A stretch of 51,082 bases of DNA from Candidatus Poseidoniaceae archaeon (GTDB lineage Archaea; Thermoplasmatota; Poseidoniia; Poseidoniales; Poseidoniaceae): NCBI GenBank assembly GCA_028821785.1, contig JAPKFC010000004.1:1-51082 (forward strand), written 5' to 3'. Within the stretch, counting starts at the first letter, position 1. Each line of letters opens with the position of its first letter. Positions 8,142 to 16,860 of this stretch are shown in pieces. Under the pieces are notes generated by a model that searched no databases, was not told where the DNA came from, and saw nothing but the letters and a program-made list of their open reading frames with translations. The position numbers and the translations under genes are program-made.

Positions 8142-8924
8142 TCAGGCACCCCATTTACCTTGTTTATCGCCCTGAGCGCCCCATTTGAGCATCGGAGTTA
8201 ACATCACACCAATCGGAGTTAATTCAATTGCATGCTTTGCCCTAGAGTGTGAAGTTCCACGCATCTTGACCACTTGTAAAAATCTTAGAAGATGCCCCAT
8301 TCGTTCAACATCCCCCATAACGATAATTCCATCAGCAATTGCTTCCTCAACACCGAAAGACGACCAATGAGCATTCTCAGTAGCGGAAGTGATCTCCGAA
8401 ATTAGCATGGTTGTACAGCCTAAAGTTGATAATTTCTTTCCTAATGTGAAAAGGAAATCTCGAATTAGTTGTTCGGACTTAATCTTGTAACAAAGTGTTG
8501 TAACTGAATCAATTACTAAACGAGTGACACCAATTGTATTGACAATATCGACAATCGCCTTGATTAGAGCGTGGACGTCATCCAAATCGAAGGATGATTT
8601 TTCCAAACCCAACCAAGAATATAATACGTCCATGTCAAAAACATTAATCAATCCGGTATCGACCATATTCATGTCAAAAAATTCGAACTGGCGGATGTTT
8701 TCTAACAACTTGACGGATGGTTCGGTCGCAGTAAAATGAGCGCATGCCTCACCTGCTAGTGCCCCTCTCACCAAGAATTCCATTCCAAGTGTGGTCTTTC
8801 CCGAACCACATGTTCCAGAGCACAATACAGTTGAACCATATGGGATTCCTCCGCGGAGAATTTCATCTAATCCATGGATGCCAGTTACGCATCTGTCACG
8901 GGTGTAAACTGCTGCGGGCTGCAT
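8142..8924 (-). CDS. KaiC-like RecA-superfamily ATPase
   Basis: A single-domain KaiC-like ATPase of 260 residues (276 if a TTG at 8972 is used). It has the family opening VTGIHGLDEILRGGIP, an intact Walker A GTCGSGKTT (Lys43), the TATEPSVKLLEN segment with the acidic residue expected after strand 2, and Walker B TRLVIDSVTTL. A late segment, SFGVEEAIADGIIVM, is typical of archaeal RAD55/KaiC-like ATPases used in signalling. It leads a three-gene unit with two paralogous proteins lacking working P-loops. No kaiA, kaiB, flaI or flaJ is adjacent, so neither a circadian nor an archaellum role is supported. The start is uncertain because neither candidate has a ribosome-binding site. Confidence 0.88.
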   Translation of the reverse strand: MQPAAVYTRDRCVTGIHGLDEILRGGIPYGSTVLCSGTCGSGKTTLGMEFLVRGALAGEACAHFTATEPSVKLLENIRQFEFFDMNMVDTGLINVFDMDVLYSWLGLEKSSFDLDDVHALIKAIVDIVNTIGVTRLVIDSVTTLCYKIKSEQLIRDFLFTLGKKLSTLGCTTMLISEITSATENAHWSSFGVEEAIADGIIVMGDVERMGHLLRFLQVVKMRGTSHSRAKHAIELTPIGVMLTPMLKWGAQGDKQGKWGA

Positions 8925-9026
8925 GGGAACAAATACGACGAAACGCTTTGGGTTGATGAACTGTGCGCCCAAAAGCAGTTGTGATTAGTGTGTTGGTAAC
9001 TTATTTGAATGCGAAATGTTCAAACA

Positions 9027-10103
9027 TTAATTTCCAGGAGTTGGTTCATCGGAAATTGACCATGATGCAGAATCAAACATTGAAGTCCCATCCCAAACAA
9101 TTGATTGGCCGTTTATCAAAAACAATCCTGTGTCGCCTCCCCAATTAATTCGCTGGATATCCACCGGACGTGATTCAAAGACCTGCGTATATTTCAAAGT
9201 CAATTGCCCATTACCATTTGCTAAAATATCAATCGAACCGACTCCCAGGAAACCTTCAAGTCCCAGATCGATAACTTCACTCGCATTTCCAGTGACTTGA
9301 CTAGAGGCGTCACCGGTAAAAATTGCAGTTTCCTTACCTGTTATTATTCCCTCTTTAAGGAGTAGATTTGAAACTGAAGAACCAGAGGTATGAGTGAGTG
9401 ACCACCCATACAAAGATACTGCGAAGTCGTTTGGATTATAGATTTCAATCCATTCTGGACCTAACTGCGTTGGACGCGGATGGACTTCTGTAATCTGCAA
9501 TTGATTCTCCTTGCGCCCTCCATCATGCACTTCGAGAATTATTTGAATCGTTTCATCGTTTTGATAGAAGTATCTGTAAGAAGTTGATGATGAGCGAGTA
9601 CCGTGCTTTTCTGTGCCACCATCAAACAACACTTGGCCCATTCGTTGGACATCGCTACTTTCAGTGATTACAATATTGAGGTGGAAACTGTAGCCATCAT
9701 GCAATCCAATTCCGATGGCAAAGCCATCCTCGCTTACATTATGCAAAGCATTGATTTTTGTTTCATTTATTTGCCCATTAACTATCAATCCCGCTTGAAC
9801 TCTTCCCGAATCTAATTGTTTGGCTGAAAATAAATGCCAGTTAGCAGTTGAATTGTCATAATCCAATACTTCATTTTGAATAGGGACGAACCACCCTTCA
9901 TCCGAACTAATACGATCCATGCCAAGAACTGCAGCACCATCTAGTCGGTCTAAGGCAGGGTCATTTGAGCCCATTTCTAATTGTGCGAGAGAAAGAAATG
10001 CAGTTAATATCATCAAGAATAATACAAAGGCTGTAAGGAATTCAATTACTGCGGTAATTGCGCCATCTTCTCTCTCCGAGTGAGAGTAAACGGTTCCCTG
10101 CAT
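9027..10103 (-). CDS. Pilin-like secreted protein with lamin-tail domain
   Basis: A 358-residue predicted surface protein. The N-terminus has a charged stretch (HSEREDG) followed by the hydrophobic helix AITAVIEFLTAFVLFLMILT, resembling the class III signal sequences of archaeal pilins, with a Glu about six residues into the helix. The central region is strand-rich. A lamin-tail (LTD) domain follows at about residues 200-305, opening LQITEVHPRPTQLGPEWIEI and YNPNDFAVSLYGWSLT. Lamin-tail domains occur in many secreted prokaryotic proteins. The gene is divergent from the large surface protein at 10283 and precedes the KaiC-like cluster on the same strand with a 100-nt gap. Its role is unknown; attachment or surface assembly is a guess. 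Confidence 0.7.
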   Translation of the reverse strand: MQGTVYSHSEREDGAITAVIEFLTAFVLFLMILTAFLSLAQLEMGSNDPALDRLDGAAVLGMDRISSDEGWFVPIQNEVLDYDNSTANWHLFSAKQLDSGRVQAGLIVNGQINETKINALHNVSEDGFAIGIGLHDGYSFHLNIVITESSDVQRMGQVLFDGGTEKHGTRSSSTSYRYFYQNDETIQIILEVHDGGRKENQLQITEVHPRPTQLGPEWIEIYNPNDFAVSLYGWSLTHTSGSSVSNLLLKEGIITGKETAIFTGDASSQVTGNASEVIDLGLEGFLGVGSIDILANGNGQLTLKYTQVFESRPVDIQRINWGGDTGLFLINGQSIVWDGTSMFDSASWSISDEPTPGN

Positions 10104-10176
10104 ATTACGGGGTGTTGTTTGACGATTGAAGAGGTTGCCGCATATTTCAACATCGTTGGTAATGTAAATTCAAATC

Positions 10177-10205
10177 TTTAAATCAACCGAGGTTATTTCG
10201 GTTGA
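10177..10205 (+). promoter_or_regulatory. TATA-like box next to an operator-like inverted repeat
   Basis: In the 179-base gap between two divergent surface-protein genes, a TTTAAAT element (10177-10183) abuts a perfect inverted repeat: TCAACCGA at 10183-10190 and TCGGTTGA at 10198-10205, separated by 7 bases. In archaea the segment between TATA box and start site is a classical repressor site. Alternatively the repeat could form an RNA hairpin at the 5' end of the transcript. Confidence 0.5.
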
Positions 10206-10282
10206 CAGCAAAAGTGCATTTATCACCACAACATACACCTTCGTGGGCGATGACTCTTTGAATCCCCCTTGCAAGCCATTGG

Positions 10283-13252
10283 ATGATGTCGCAGCGCGTG
10301 TCGTATCAATACGGGGCCAAAGGTAGCAGTTTGTTCCTTGTGTTTTTGCTTCTTATTTCTTCTCTCGGAAGCCTCACTGCTCTACCTGGCGTTAGTGCTT
10401 CGGAAACGGGTGATCTTGCAATTATTGATGGCATTTCACCATCTGAAGACACTTGGGCTTCATCATTTGACACATTTTCATTCACCGCTCAAATTAAAAA
10501 TCAAGGTTTGGGTTATGCTGGATTAGATAGATTAATGCGTTGGCATGTTTGTTTAGGTGATTTAGATGGACCCGTATGTAAATCAAACTATGAGTCAAGA
10601 GGTCAGTTCACCCTGGTAAATATTGCTCAAGGACAATACTCCAATATCACTTCCGCAAATACTTGGATCCCACCAGCTGGGGCAGAAGGAATTGTAACCG
10701 TAGTATATTCCTTTGATTTAACAGACCAAGTGCCTAGTAATGATTTATTGAAATATAATTTTAACGTATCACAATCATTTGTTGATTTGAGCGTAGATGA
10801 ATCATGGAAACCGTATGATGACATTGAAGGTCTTGCAACTTTTGAGGGTCAAAAGATACTAAATTCAAATACAGATTATACTCTAAAGGCTAAAGGAACG
10901 GTCAATAGTTGTGGTTCATGTAACTTCAATGCAACCATTGGATGGCAACTATGGGATCAAGGTGAAACTGTTATGCTCGATGAGTCATACTCGTACAACT
11001 CTGGATTGAACTCTTGGGGTGTAGTTATGGCATTTGGCCACCAAATGCCTGTGTTTAATTATCCATTTGCGGGAACATATATTCTAAAATGGGGCTTGTA
11101 TAACAGTACTGGAACTCCTTATAGCGACCTAAATGATTTCAATGACATTACTTCGACATCCATCATTCTTGACGATACTATTGATATTGCAGTGATGTTG
11201 ATGTATCCTGCACATGACTCAAGTTCGGAAGACTATTATTTCGGAAATGAAATGGTTTTTTCAGAGGTAATAAATTTAGGTAACAAAACGGTAGGAAACT
11301 TCTTTGTAGCGTTTGAAGTATTTGACTTAGGTAGTGAATTAAAAATGGAAGAGCAATGTCAAGTAATCTCTCTGATACCAAGTCAAAGTCAGGTTTGCAA
11401 ATTCAATATTACGGTGACAGGAGATAACCGAATCCTAAAGATTTCTGCACCTAATACATACCTTAGCGGCCAAGACGCTAAAACTTCAGATAATATCATC
11501 AGTGAGCAAGCCGATATTCTTGCAGGCGATATTCAAGCAGAAATACAGCAAGAAAATTCCAATGGAAAATACAATACTGGCGACTATATTGAGATGGTAG
11601 GAAAAACTGGAGTTACTGCTGCTGAACCGTTAAATTATTCGTGGTGGGTCTCTGGAATTATTAACTTAGGATATGGTCAAGTTCTAAACATCAGTGGAAG
11701 TACTTTGGGACTAGGTGACCATACGATTACACTTAGGGTAATAGATGATTTCGGAACTGTTGATTCTGTACATGAATATATCACAATTTTCGATCATATT
11801 GATATCAGTAATGAACCATATTACACAGGAAGTGCAATCACACGTTCGGAAGCATATCTAGAAACAGAAACAATTCTACCTAAACTTGGCATTAATTATG
11901 GAGTTGGCTCTGGCCAAGAACCATTGTTGTTAATGTCGTTTGATATCTTGTCACTGGCGGATGGTTCTGCTGATGTTGGAATGGAATTGATGGAAGTTAC
12001 ACTCAACATGAGCGCTCTATTACCATCTAATATCAATCTCACAACTGTTGATGTCCGCCAAATTGATTCTATTGACGATAATATTTGGTCATTTATTGAA
12101 CCTCCTAATGAATTAACAAATAATGAAGATGGTACATTTACTGTGAACATGAAGTCTAACGGAGCGATTCTAATCGTGGGAGTTTTACCTGAAGCAAATG
12201 TTTCTTTGGGAGATGTTGACAATACTCTCCTCAAAGACGGCCAAATAGAATTAAATTGGACGATTTCAGGTGATTTGTCAAATCCATATTTGGGAGGCTG
12301 GCAAATATACAAAATCATTGGCGGAGAATCGAGTTCAACTTATTTCCCAGACCCTAATGGTGGAATAAATCCATTGGTTTGGGAAGAACTAACCCTTGAA
12401 ACAAAGGTTGCCACTATCACAACCGCTACAGACAATTGGATTGACCCTGTTAATTTGCAAACCGGCGACTGTGCCTCATATGCAATAATGCCTGCTGATA
12501 GAGCTGGAACTCCAGATTATCTGAAAGCCAGTATTACAACTAATGCAGATGGAATTCCAGGTATGATTTGTGGTGATGCTATTCCGCCATCTGCCACAAT
12601 CTCCAACTTTGTTTCCAATTATGATTTCACCAACTCAAGCGATTGTTATGACCTTTCTAGAGATTGGAATATGTGCTATGAAGTAAATTTGACTTGGACA
12701 TGGCCTGATGATGAATTAAGTGGGCCAATTTCTTGGAATTTATACAGAGTTGAGTCACGGCCTGTCAATGTAGACTTGAAGTATATCACGCCTATTTCTA
12801 CCGCCATCCAATCAACCCCTGGTGAAACTGGATACTTCAATCAAAGCGGAAGCGAAATTGATGGAATAAGACCTTACAGAACATACTATTACATCCTTGC
12901 ACCTATTGATTGGGTAGGAAATGAAAACACTTTGGCATCCTATCCATCTAGTAATGTGAAAAGAGTCAATATCGAAGACCTATGGTGGGACTATAACCAA
13001 CATATCATCCCTGTGCCGCCAGTACCAGAAGAGCCACCTCTCGGAGTACCATGGCTAGGGGATTTACAAGATTCAATGCAAAAGGAGATCTTCCTGTATT
13101 CTGGTGGAACACTCATTATGATTCTATTATTAAGTATCATTTTAGTCCCACTGATAATGAAGAAGAGAAAGAGATTGAAGCGTGTTATTGCTGCTAGGAA
13201 CCGTCGTAAGTCAGCAAGTAGTGACGATGATTTTGAAGATTTCTTTGACTGA
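10283..13252 (+). CDS. Large secreted, C-terminally anchored surface protein
   Basis: A 989-residue protein with an N-terminal signal peptide (hydrophobic core SSLFLVFLLLISSLGSL, likely cleavage after PGVSA). A long extracellular strand-rich region is followed by one transmembrane helix near the C-terminus (GTLIMILLLSIILVPLIM). The short cytoplasmic tail is basic then acidic (KKRKRLKR to DDDFEDFFD). The ectodomain has several Ig-like or CARDB-like blocks, for example FSFTAQIKNQGLGYAGLDRL and FSEVINLGNKTVGNFFVAFE, and paired cysteines. No catalytic motif was recognised. It is probably part of the cell surface or an adhesion or receptor-like protein. The two adjacent ATGs at 10283 and 10286 are equally possible starts. 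Confidence 0.8.
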   Translation: MMSQRVSYQYGAKGSSLFLVFLLLISSLGSLTALPGVSASETGDLAIIDGISPSEDTWASSFDTFSFTAQIKNQGLGYAGLDRLMRWHVCLGDLDGPVCKSNYESRGQFTLVNIAQGQYSNITSANTWIPPAGAEGIVTVVYSFDLTDQVPSNDLLKYNFNVSQSFVDLSVDESWKPYDDIEGLATFEGQKILNSNTDYTLKAKGTVNSCGSCNFNATIGWQLWDQGETVMLDESYSYNSGLNSWGVVMAFGHQMPVFNYPFAGTYILKWGLYNSTGTPYSDLNDFNDITSTSIILDDTIDIAVMLMYPAHDSSSEDYYFGNEMVFSEVINLGNKTVGNFFVAFEVFDLGSELKMEEQCQVISLIPSQSQVCKFNITVTGDNRILKISAPNTYLSGQDAKTSDNIISEQADILAGDIQAEIQQENSNGKYNTGDYIEMVGKTGVTAAEPLNYSWWVSGIINLGYGQVLNISGSTLGLGDHTITLRVIDDFGTVDSVHEYITIFDHIDISNEPYYTGSAITRSEAYLETETILPKLGINYGVGSGQEPLLLMSFDILSLADGSADVGMELMEVTLNMSALLPSNINLTTVDVRQIDSIDDNIWSFIEPPNELTNNEDGTFTVNMKSNGAILIVGVLPEANVSLGDVDNTLLKDGQIELNWTISGDLSNPYLGGWQIYKIIGGESSSTYFPDPNGGINPLVWEELTLETKVATITTATDNWIDPVNLQTGDCASYAIMPADRAGTPDYLKASITTNADGIPGMICGDAIPPSATISNFVSNYDFTNSSDCYDLSRDWNMCYEVNLTWTWPDDELSGPISWNLYRVESRPVNVDLKYITPISTAIQSTPGETGYFNQSGSEIDGIRPYRTYYYILAPIDWVGNENTLASYPSSNVKRVNIEDLWWDYNQHIIPVPPVPEEPPLGVPWLGDLQDSMQKEIFLYSGGTLIMILLLSIILVPLIMKKRKRLKRVIAARNRRKSASSDDDFEDFFD

Positions 13253-13265
13253 ACTAAAAGAGAAA

Positions 13266-13352
13266 TGGCGCGATGAGGGAGATTTGAACTCCCGTGAGAC
13301 GAGCCCACTGGATTAGCAATCCAGCGCAATGGCCAGGCTATGCGATCACCGC
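13266..13352 (-). tRNA. tRNA-Ser (anticodon GCU)
   Basis: An 87-nt class II tRNA. The acceptor stem GCGGTGA pairs with TCATCGC (one G-U pair). The anticodon stem CTGGA/TCCAG encloses the 7-base loop TTGCTAA, giving anticodon GCU for AGC/AGU codons. The T arm is GGGAG/CTCCC around TTCAAAT. The variable arm is 14 nt with a short stem, as expected for serine. Discriminator G is followed by an encoded CCA. No intron is present. Confidence 0.96.
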
Positions 13353-13372
13353 TTGTAGTTGCGGCCACCGGT

Positions 13373-13397
13373 GAACCCGTCATCAAGATGACGGTTC
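13373..13397. other. Hairpin between ctaB and tRNA-Ser
   Basis: An inverted repeat forms a 10-bp stem with one bulged C and a CAAG tetraloop (arms GAACCCGTCAT and ATGACGGTTC). It lies 48 nt after the ctaB stop and 20 nt before the tRNA 5' end, both on the minus strand. It could help end the ctaB transcript or mark tRNA processing. No T-run follows, so it is not a classical terminator. Confidence 0.35.
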
Positions 13398-13444
13398 AAC
13401 GCCATCCAATTAACAATGGCAAATATGTTTGCAGTACCACGCTT

Positions 13445-14458
13445 TCAAACCAATGGGCCAAGGGAGCCTAGCCACGCAGGAGGGATGGCGCAAACCACTA
13501 CTAGAACAAGGAACATCCAACCCAAATAATACAATGAACGGAAGAATGACTTTGCTGCTTTTGGCATCCGACCATTTTCATCAAAGTCTTCCAGTGGATC
13601 TATGCTCCAAACTGATTTCGCATACCATAAGGTAAGACCTGTCGCAAAAATTGACCATAACAATGGAAGGCCTGATTCGGGCCAAAATAGTGGTACAGCA
13701 CCTAATAACAACAATAGCACACAGTACACTTTAGATTCTGTTACTGTACGTTTTGGACCTTTTACTTCATTCATCATCGGAACATTTGCCTTAGCATACT
13801 CACCTGAACGGTAAAGTGCTAAGGCCCAAAAATGAGGAGGCGTCCATAAGAATATCAACATGAATAGCATCCATGGAATCGGAGAACCCAAATCAAAAGG
13901 ATTGCTTGAATCTATTGTACTCGCAGCCGCTGCAGCCCAACCAATGACTGGAGGTGTTGCCCCTGCAGCACCGCCGATAACGATGTTTTGTGGAGTTCTA
14001 CGTTTTAGCAGCATTGAATAAATGAATACATAAAAAGCAACAGAGAAAAATGACCAAAATGCTGCCTTCCAATGAACTAAGAAGAATAGTGATGAACCTA
14101 AAACTGCAATTGTGATTCCAAAGATTAGCGCACCTCTTGCAGAGATATGACCTAGCGGAACTGGTCGGTTTTGAGTTCTTTTCATCTTAGGGTCGATATC
14201 TGCATCATACCACATGTTGATGGCATTAGAGCCACCTGCAGAGAGAGTTCCTGCAACCACGGTAATTAGAATTGTTTGAACTGTATCCATCCAAGTTCGA
14301 TCTATGCTCAACAAGTCATGGCGGGCTAATAAGTCGTGAATTAAAATTGCACAAACAGCTGTTATCTGCAGTAATACAATTACTCTCAATTTCATCAATT
14401 GAAGAAAAACATTCACCATGCCTGGATGAGGAATTGATTGATTGATTTCCTCACTCAT
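13445..14458 (-). CDS. ctaB: Protoheme IX farnesyltransferase (heme O synthase)
   Basis: UbiA-family prenyltransferase of 337 residues that attaches a farnesyl-type chain to protoheme, giving heme O for terminal oxidases. The prenyl-diphosphate binding motif is NMWYDADIDPKMKRTQNRP near residue 86, the CtaB/COX10 signature with its aspartates and RTxNRP. A second block, ASRTPQN-like, appears as LLKRRTPQNIVIGGAAGA. About nine hydrophobic segments follow. The start ATG has a GAGGAATAATT site that overlaps the ctaA stop region, so the two genes are co-translated. This indicates a heme A- or heme O-containing cytochrome oxidase and aerobic respiration. Confidence 0.96.
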   Translation of the reverse strand: MSEEINQSIPHPGMVNVFLQLMKLRVIVLLQITAVCAILIHDLLARHDLLSIDRTWMDTVQTILITVVAGTLSAGGSNAINMWYDADIDPKMKRTQNRPVPLGHISARGALIFGITIAVLGSSLFFLVHWKAAFWSFFSVAFYVFIYSMLLKRRTPQNIVIGGAAGATPPVIGWAAAAASTIDSSNPFDLGSPIPWMLFMLIFLWTPPHFWALALYRSGEYAKANVPMMNEVKGPKRTVTESKVYCVLLLLLGAVPLFWPESGLPLLWSIFATGLTLWYAKSVWSIDPLEDFDENGRMPKAAKSFFRSLYYLGWMFLVLVVVCAIPPAWLGSLGPLV

Positions 14459-14460
14459 AA

Positions 14461-15525
14461 TTATTCCTCAGATAAATCCATTGAAACTTCTTTACTAAAG
14501 CGCATCAAAATACTTGCGCAAATTGCTATTAAAACGCTACCTACTCCAACCACTAAATGAACCAGTGAAAGCCATTCGGGGAATTCATCTAATTGTGCTA
14601 AAATGATATATGAAGCACCGACCAAGAGATTTAAACCCCAGAATCCGGTTGTTAACGATGCAAATGTTTTGAATCCGGATGCGTTCTTATCTTGTCTAAC
14701 GCTTTCAGTGATTTTTGCAGTAGATAATATCAGCAATATTCCAACTACTAATGCTCCAGTACGGTGAATCATTTGAACCATTATTCCTGGACCATCAATC
14801 GAGGGCAAAAAGGTACCATTACATTTTGGCCAACCGTTAGGAAATCCTACCGAACAGGATTGATTATATTGGCCACGGGCTGTACTTGCAACCCAAGCGC
14901 CAAGAATTAGAAGAATAAATACTGCTGCTGTCATCGAATCAATTCTCTTTGCATGGTTATGGAAAAAGTCTTGTGAAGTCTTCAATAATGACCAATCTGC
15001 TCCTTCACAAATTCTCATCCATAAATATTGATACATCAAAGTTGATGCCCAAATACAAGCCAATGAGAGATGTAATGCTACTGACCAATCAACATTATCG
15101 AAAATAACAGTTACCGCTCCTACTAACGCTTGCGTAATGAGTAAGACACCTGCAAGAAGGGATACTTTTACCGTTCTATCCCCGTATTCTTCTTTTAATT
15201 TCTTAGCCATTAAAAAATTCAATAATACTGGTACTGCCACTACTGCAACGAGTAAACGGTGTAACCATTCAGTGAAAATTTGGAATGTTGTATAGCGATG
15301 GTCGGTTCCACGTGAATCCTCATGGCCGGGATTATCTTCCCAGAATTGTTGTTGCTCTTGTTCGGAAACATCGAAAGTCCAAGTGCCAAAACATTGTGGC
15401 CAATCGGGGCATGATTCTCCAGCATCATTGATCCGGATTGTGCCCCCGACTACGATTATCAGCAATGAGATTACCAACAATGCCAATGGAAAGGCACTAG
15501 GGCGGGCCCACCAAACTCGGTCCAT
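14461..15525 (-). CDS. ctaA: Heme A synthase
   Basis: CtaA/COX15 membrane enzyme converting heme O to heme A; about 354 residues from the ATG at 15525. It shows the family opening VGGTIRINDAGESCPDWPQC, with the paired cysteines in the first loop. Histidine positions suited to heme ligation occur in TEWLHRLLVA, VALHLSLACI, QMIHRTGALV and SLVHLVVGVG, and eight hydrophobic segments are visible. The frame is open to 15639, but that longer form would overlap the divergent gene at 15578 and adds a non-conserved basic leader, so the internal ATG is preferred. It lies directly upstream of ctaB. Confidence 0.93.
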   Translation of the reverse strand: MDRVWWARPSAFPLALLVISLLIIVVGGTIRINDAGESCPDWPQCFGTWTFDVSEQEQQQFWEDNPGHEDSRGTDHRYTTFQIFTEWLHRLLVAVVAVPVLLNFLMAKKLKEEYGDRTVKVSLLAGVLLITQALVGAVTVIFDNVDWSVALHLSLACIWASTLMYQYLWMRICEGADWSLLKTSQDFFHNHAKRIDSMTAAVFILLILGAWVASTARGQYNQSCSVGFPNGWPKCNGTFLPSIDGPGIMVQMIHRTGALVVGILLILSTAKITESVRQDKNASGFKTFASLTTGFWGLNLLVGASYIILAQLDEFPEWLSLVHLVVGVGSVLIAICASILMRFSKEVSMDLSEE

Positions 15526-15577
15526 GCTTGAAGCCTGTTGCAGACCCCTTTTGAACACATTCCCATAGCGCTTGTTA

Positions 15578-16501
15578 ATGGCCGGTAGTAGGAGGCGGGT
15601 TTTGTTGTGGATTGCAGTTTTTCTATTGCTACCCATCACTATAACAAATACATCTTCAGAAAATGGAGAAGTTATAGATGATGGCGATACTATTGCAGTC
15701 CAATATATTGATTATTCGTGCTATCAACAATCACTAGAATGTCAAGCAACCGAAAGCGAGCATATTGTGGAATATTTCGGCGCTGATTGGTGTGAACCTT
15801 GTCAAATTGTCGAAGATAACTTAGCAATGATGAATCGAACTGATACAGTTATTCTTCAGCATCATGCTTCGGTTGAAGATTATACTTATCTTAATTATTC
15901 AAAATTGAGATACGATGCCAAATTTAGATTGTTATTTATTCCAAGTTTAGTAATTGATGGCAATGGATTGCTTACCGGTTCGAGTCAATCTTTCGACTTG
16001 AATCAATCACTCAATAACCATACAGGATTGCTAAATAATAGTCTCAGTGATGTGGTCTTGGAAAATGGCATTGTTCGTTGGAACCATTCCTCTGGTCAAA
16101 CACTGACAATTTGGAGATTGGATTCTACACAACATGATAGCAGGAATTTCACCCACCAATATCTAGCATCAGATTCTGTTACAATCGATTTGAACGATCC
16201 AAATATCTCCAGCGATGAAGGAGTTAATATCACCGGCTTGCTGCAAAATTGGAGTGGTCGGCTAATTTTCATATTGGAAAACAATGGCTCTCCACAACTG
16301 CAATCATATAGTGATAAAACTGCGACTAATATGGAATTTAATGAGGATGAAAATGAAGTTGAAACTCAAGTAGAAACCTCTAATTCAGCCCACTATGCAG
16401 CGATATGGTTTGTAATAATGCTGATATTAATCACTCCCGCAATAATACTCTGGGTAAAGGAAACAAAGCATCCTAATCAATCAATTCTTGAGCAAGAATG
16501 A
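15578..16501 (+). CDS. Membrane-anchored thioredoxin-like protein
   Basis: About 307 residues. The N-terminal hydrophobic segment (RRRVLLWIAVFLLLPITI) is a signal peptide or anchor. A thioredoxin-like domain follows with the redox motif FGADWCEPCQIVEDNL near residue 70 and the cis-proline region FIPSLVIDGNG near residue 125. A single transmembrane helix near the C-terminus (AAIWFVIMLILITPAIILW) leaves a short charged tail. It is divergent from ctaA-ctaB. An extracytoplasmic thiol-oxidoreductase in oxidase or cytochrome maturation is plausible from context but not shown. The TTG at 15572 is an unlikely alternative start. Confidence 0.82.
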   Translation: MAGSRRRVLLWIAVFLLLPITITNTSSENGEVIDDGDTIAVQYIDYSCYQQSLECQATESEHIVEYFGADWCEPCQIVEDNLAMMNRTDTVILQHHASVEDYTYLNYSKLRYDAKFRLLFIPSLVIDGNGLLTGSSQSFDLNQSLNNHTGLLNNSLSDVVLENGIVRWNHSSGQTLTIWRLDSTQHDSRNFTHQYLASDSVTIDLNDPNISSDEGVNITGLLQNWSGRLIFILENNGSPQLQSYSDKTATNMEFNEDENEVETQVETSNSAHYAAIWFVIMLILITPAIILWVKETKHPNQSILEQE

Positions 16502-16515
16502 ATCTTTATTGAAGC

Positions 16516-16574
16516 ACCCTTCGGGGGTAGGTTCAAAAAGAGAAGGCAGTAGCCCACGAATGCGAGTTCGCTCG
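16516..16574 (+). other. Two short hairpins between the thioredoxin-like gene and rpoK
   Basis: A hairpin ACCC/GGGT at 16516-16528 follows the stop codon of the preceding gene. A second, CGAG/CTCG closing a TTCG loop, lies at 16563-16574 in the rpoK leader. Both are short, and chance cannot be excluded. They may mark a transcript end and a structured leader respectively. Confidence 0.25.
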
Positions 16575-16588
16575 TAGGTGTCATTAAA

Positions 16589-16843
16589 ATGGTAAAACCA
16601 GCCCGAAAACATACACGTTTTGAACGCGCTAGAATTATTGGTGCCCGGGCACTACAAATTGGAATGGGTGCCCCGCTATTCGCTTCCGAAGAAGTTCTTC
16701 GGGAGGCTTTTCGAGCAGAATTAGTTACTCTTTATGGATTGGAAGAAGCTTCAGTTCGTTTCGTATTAGATCCTCTAAAGATTGCTCTGTATGAATACGA
16801 CCACGAGTTAATCCCAATCGATATTGACCCTCACTTAGATTGA
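16589..16843 (+). CDS. rpoK: DNA-directed RNA polymerase subunit K
   Basis: Archaeal Rpb6/omega homologue, 84 residues. The conserved core reads TRFERARIIGARALQIGMGA, followed by DPLKIALYEY and the ending LIPIDI, which closely match the family. An insertion of about 20 residues (EVLREAFRAELVTLYGLEEA) lies between the two conserved blocks. It helps assemble and stabilise the polymerase core. The gene is alone on its strand here, convergent with tryptophan dioxygenase, rather than in a ribosomal cluster. A GGTG site lies about 10 nt before the ATG. Confidence 0.95.
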   Translation: MVKPARKHTRFERARIIGARALQIGMGAPLFASEEVLREAFRAELVTLYGLEEASVRFVLDPLKIALYEYDHELIPIDIDPHLD

Positions 16844-16860
16844 TTGTCAATTATTATTGC

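Noticed and set aside
6741..8924. Circadian KaiC or archaellum FlaH (ArlH) locus
   Set aside because: The KaiC-like protein has one domain only, and no kaiA, kaiB, flaI, flaJ or archaellin genes are adjacent.
15525..15639. Longer ctaA start at 15639
   Set aside because: It would overlap the divergent thioredoxin-like gene and adds a basic, non-conserved leader.
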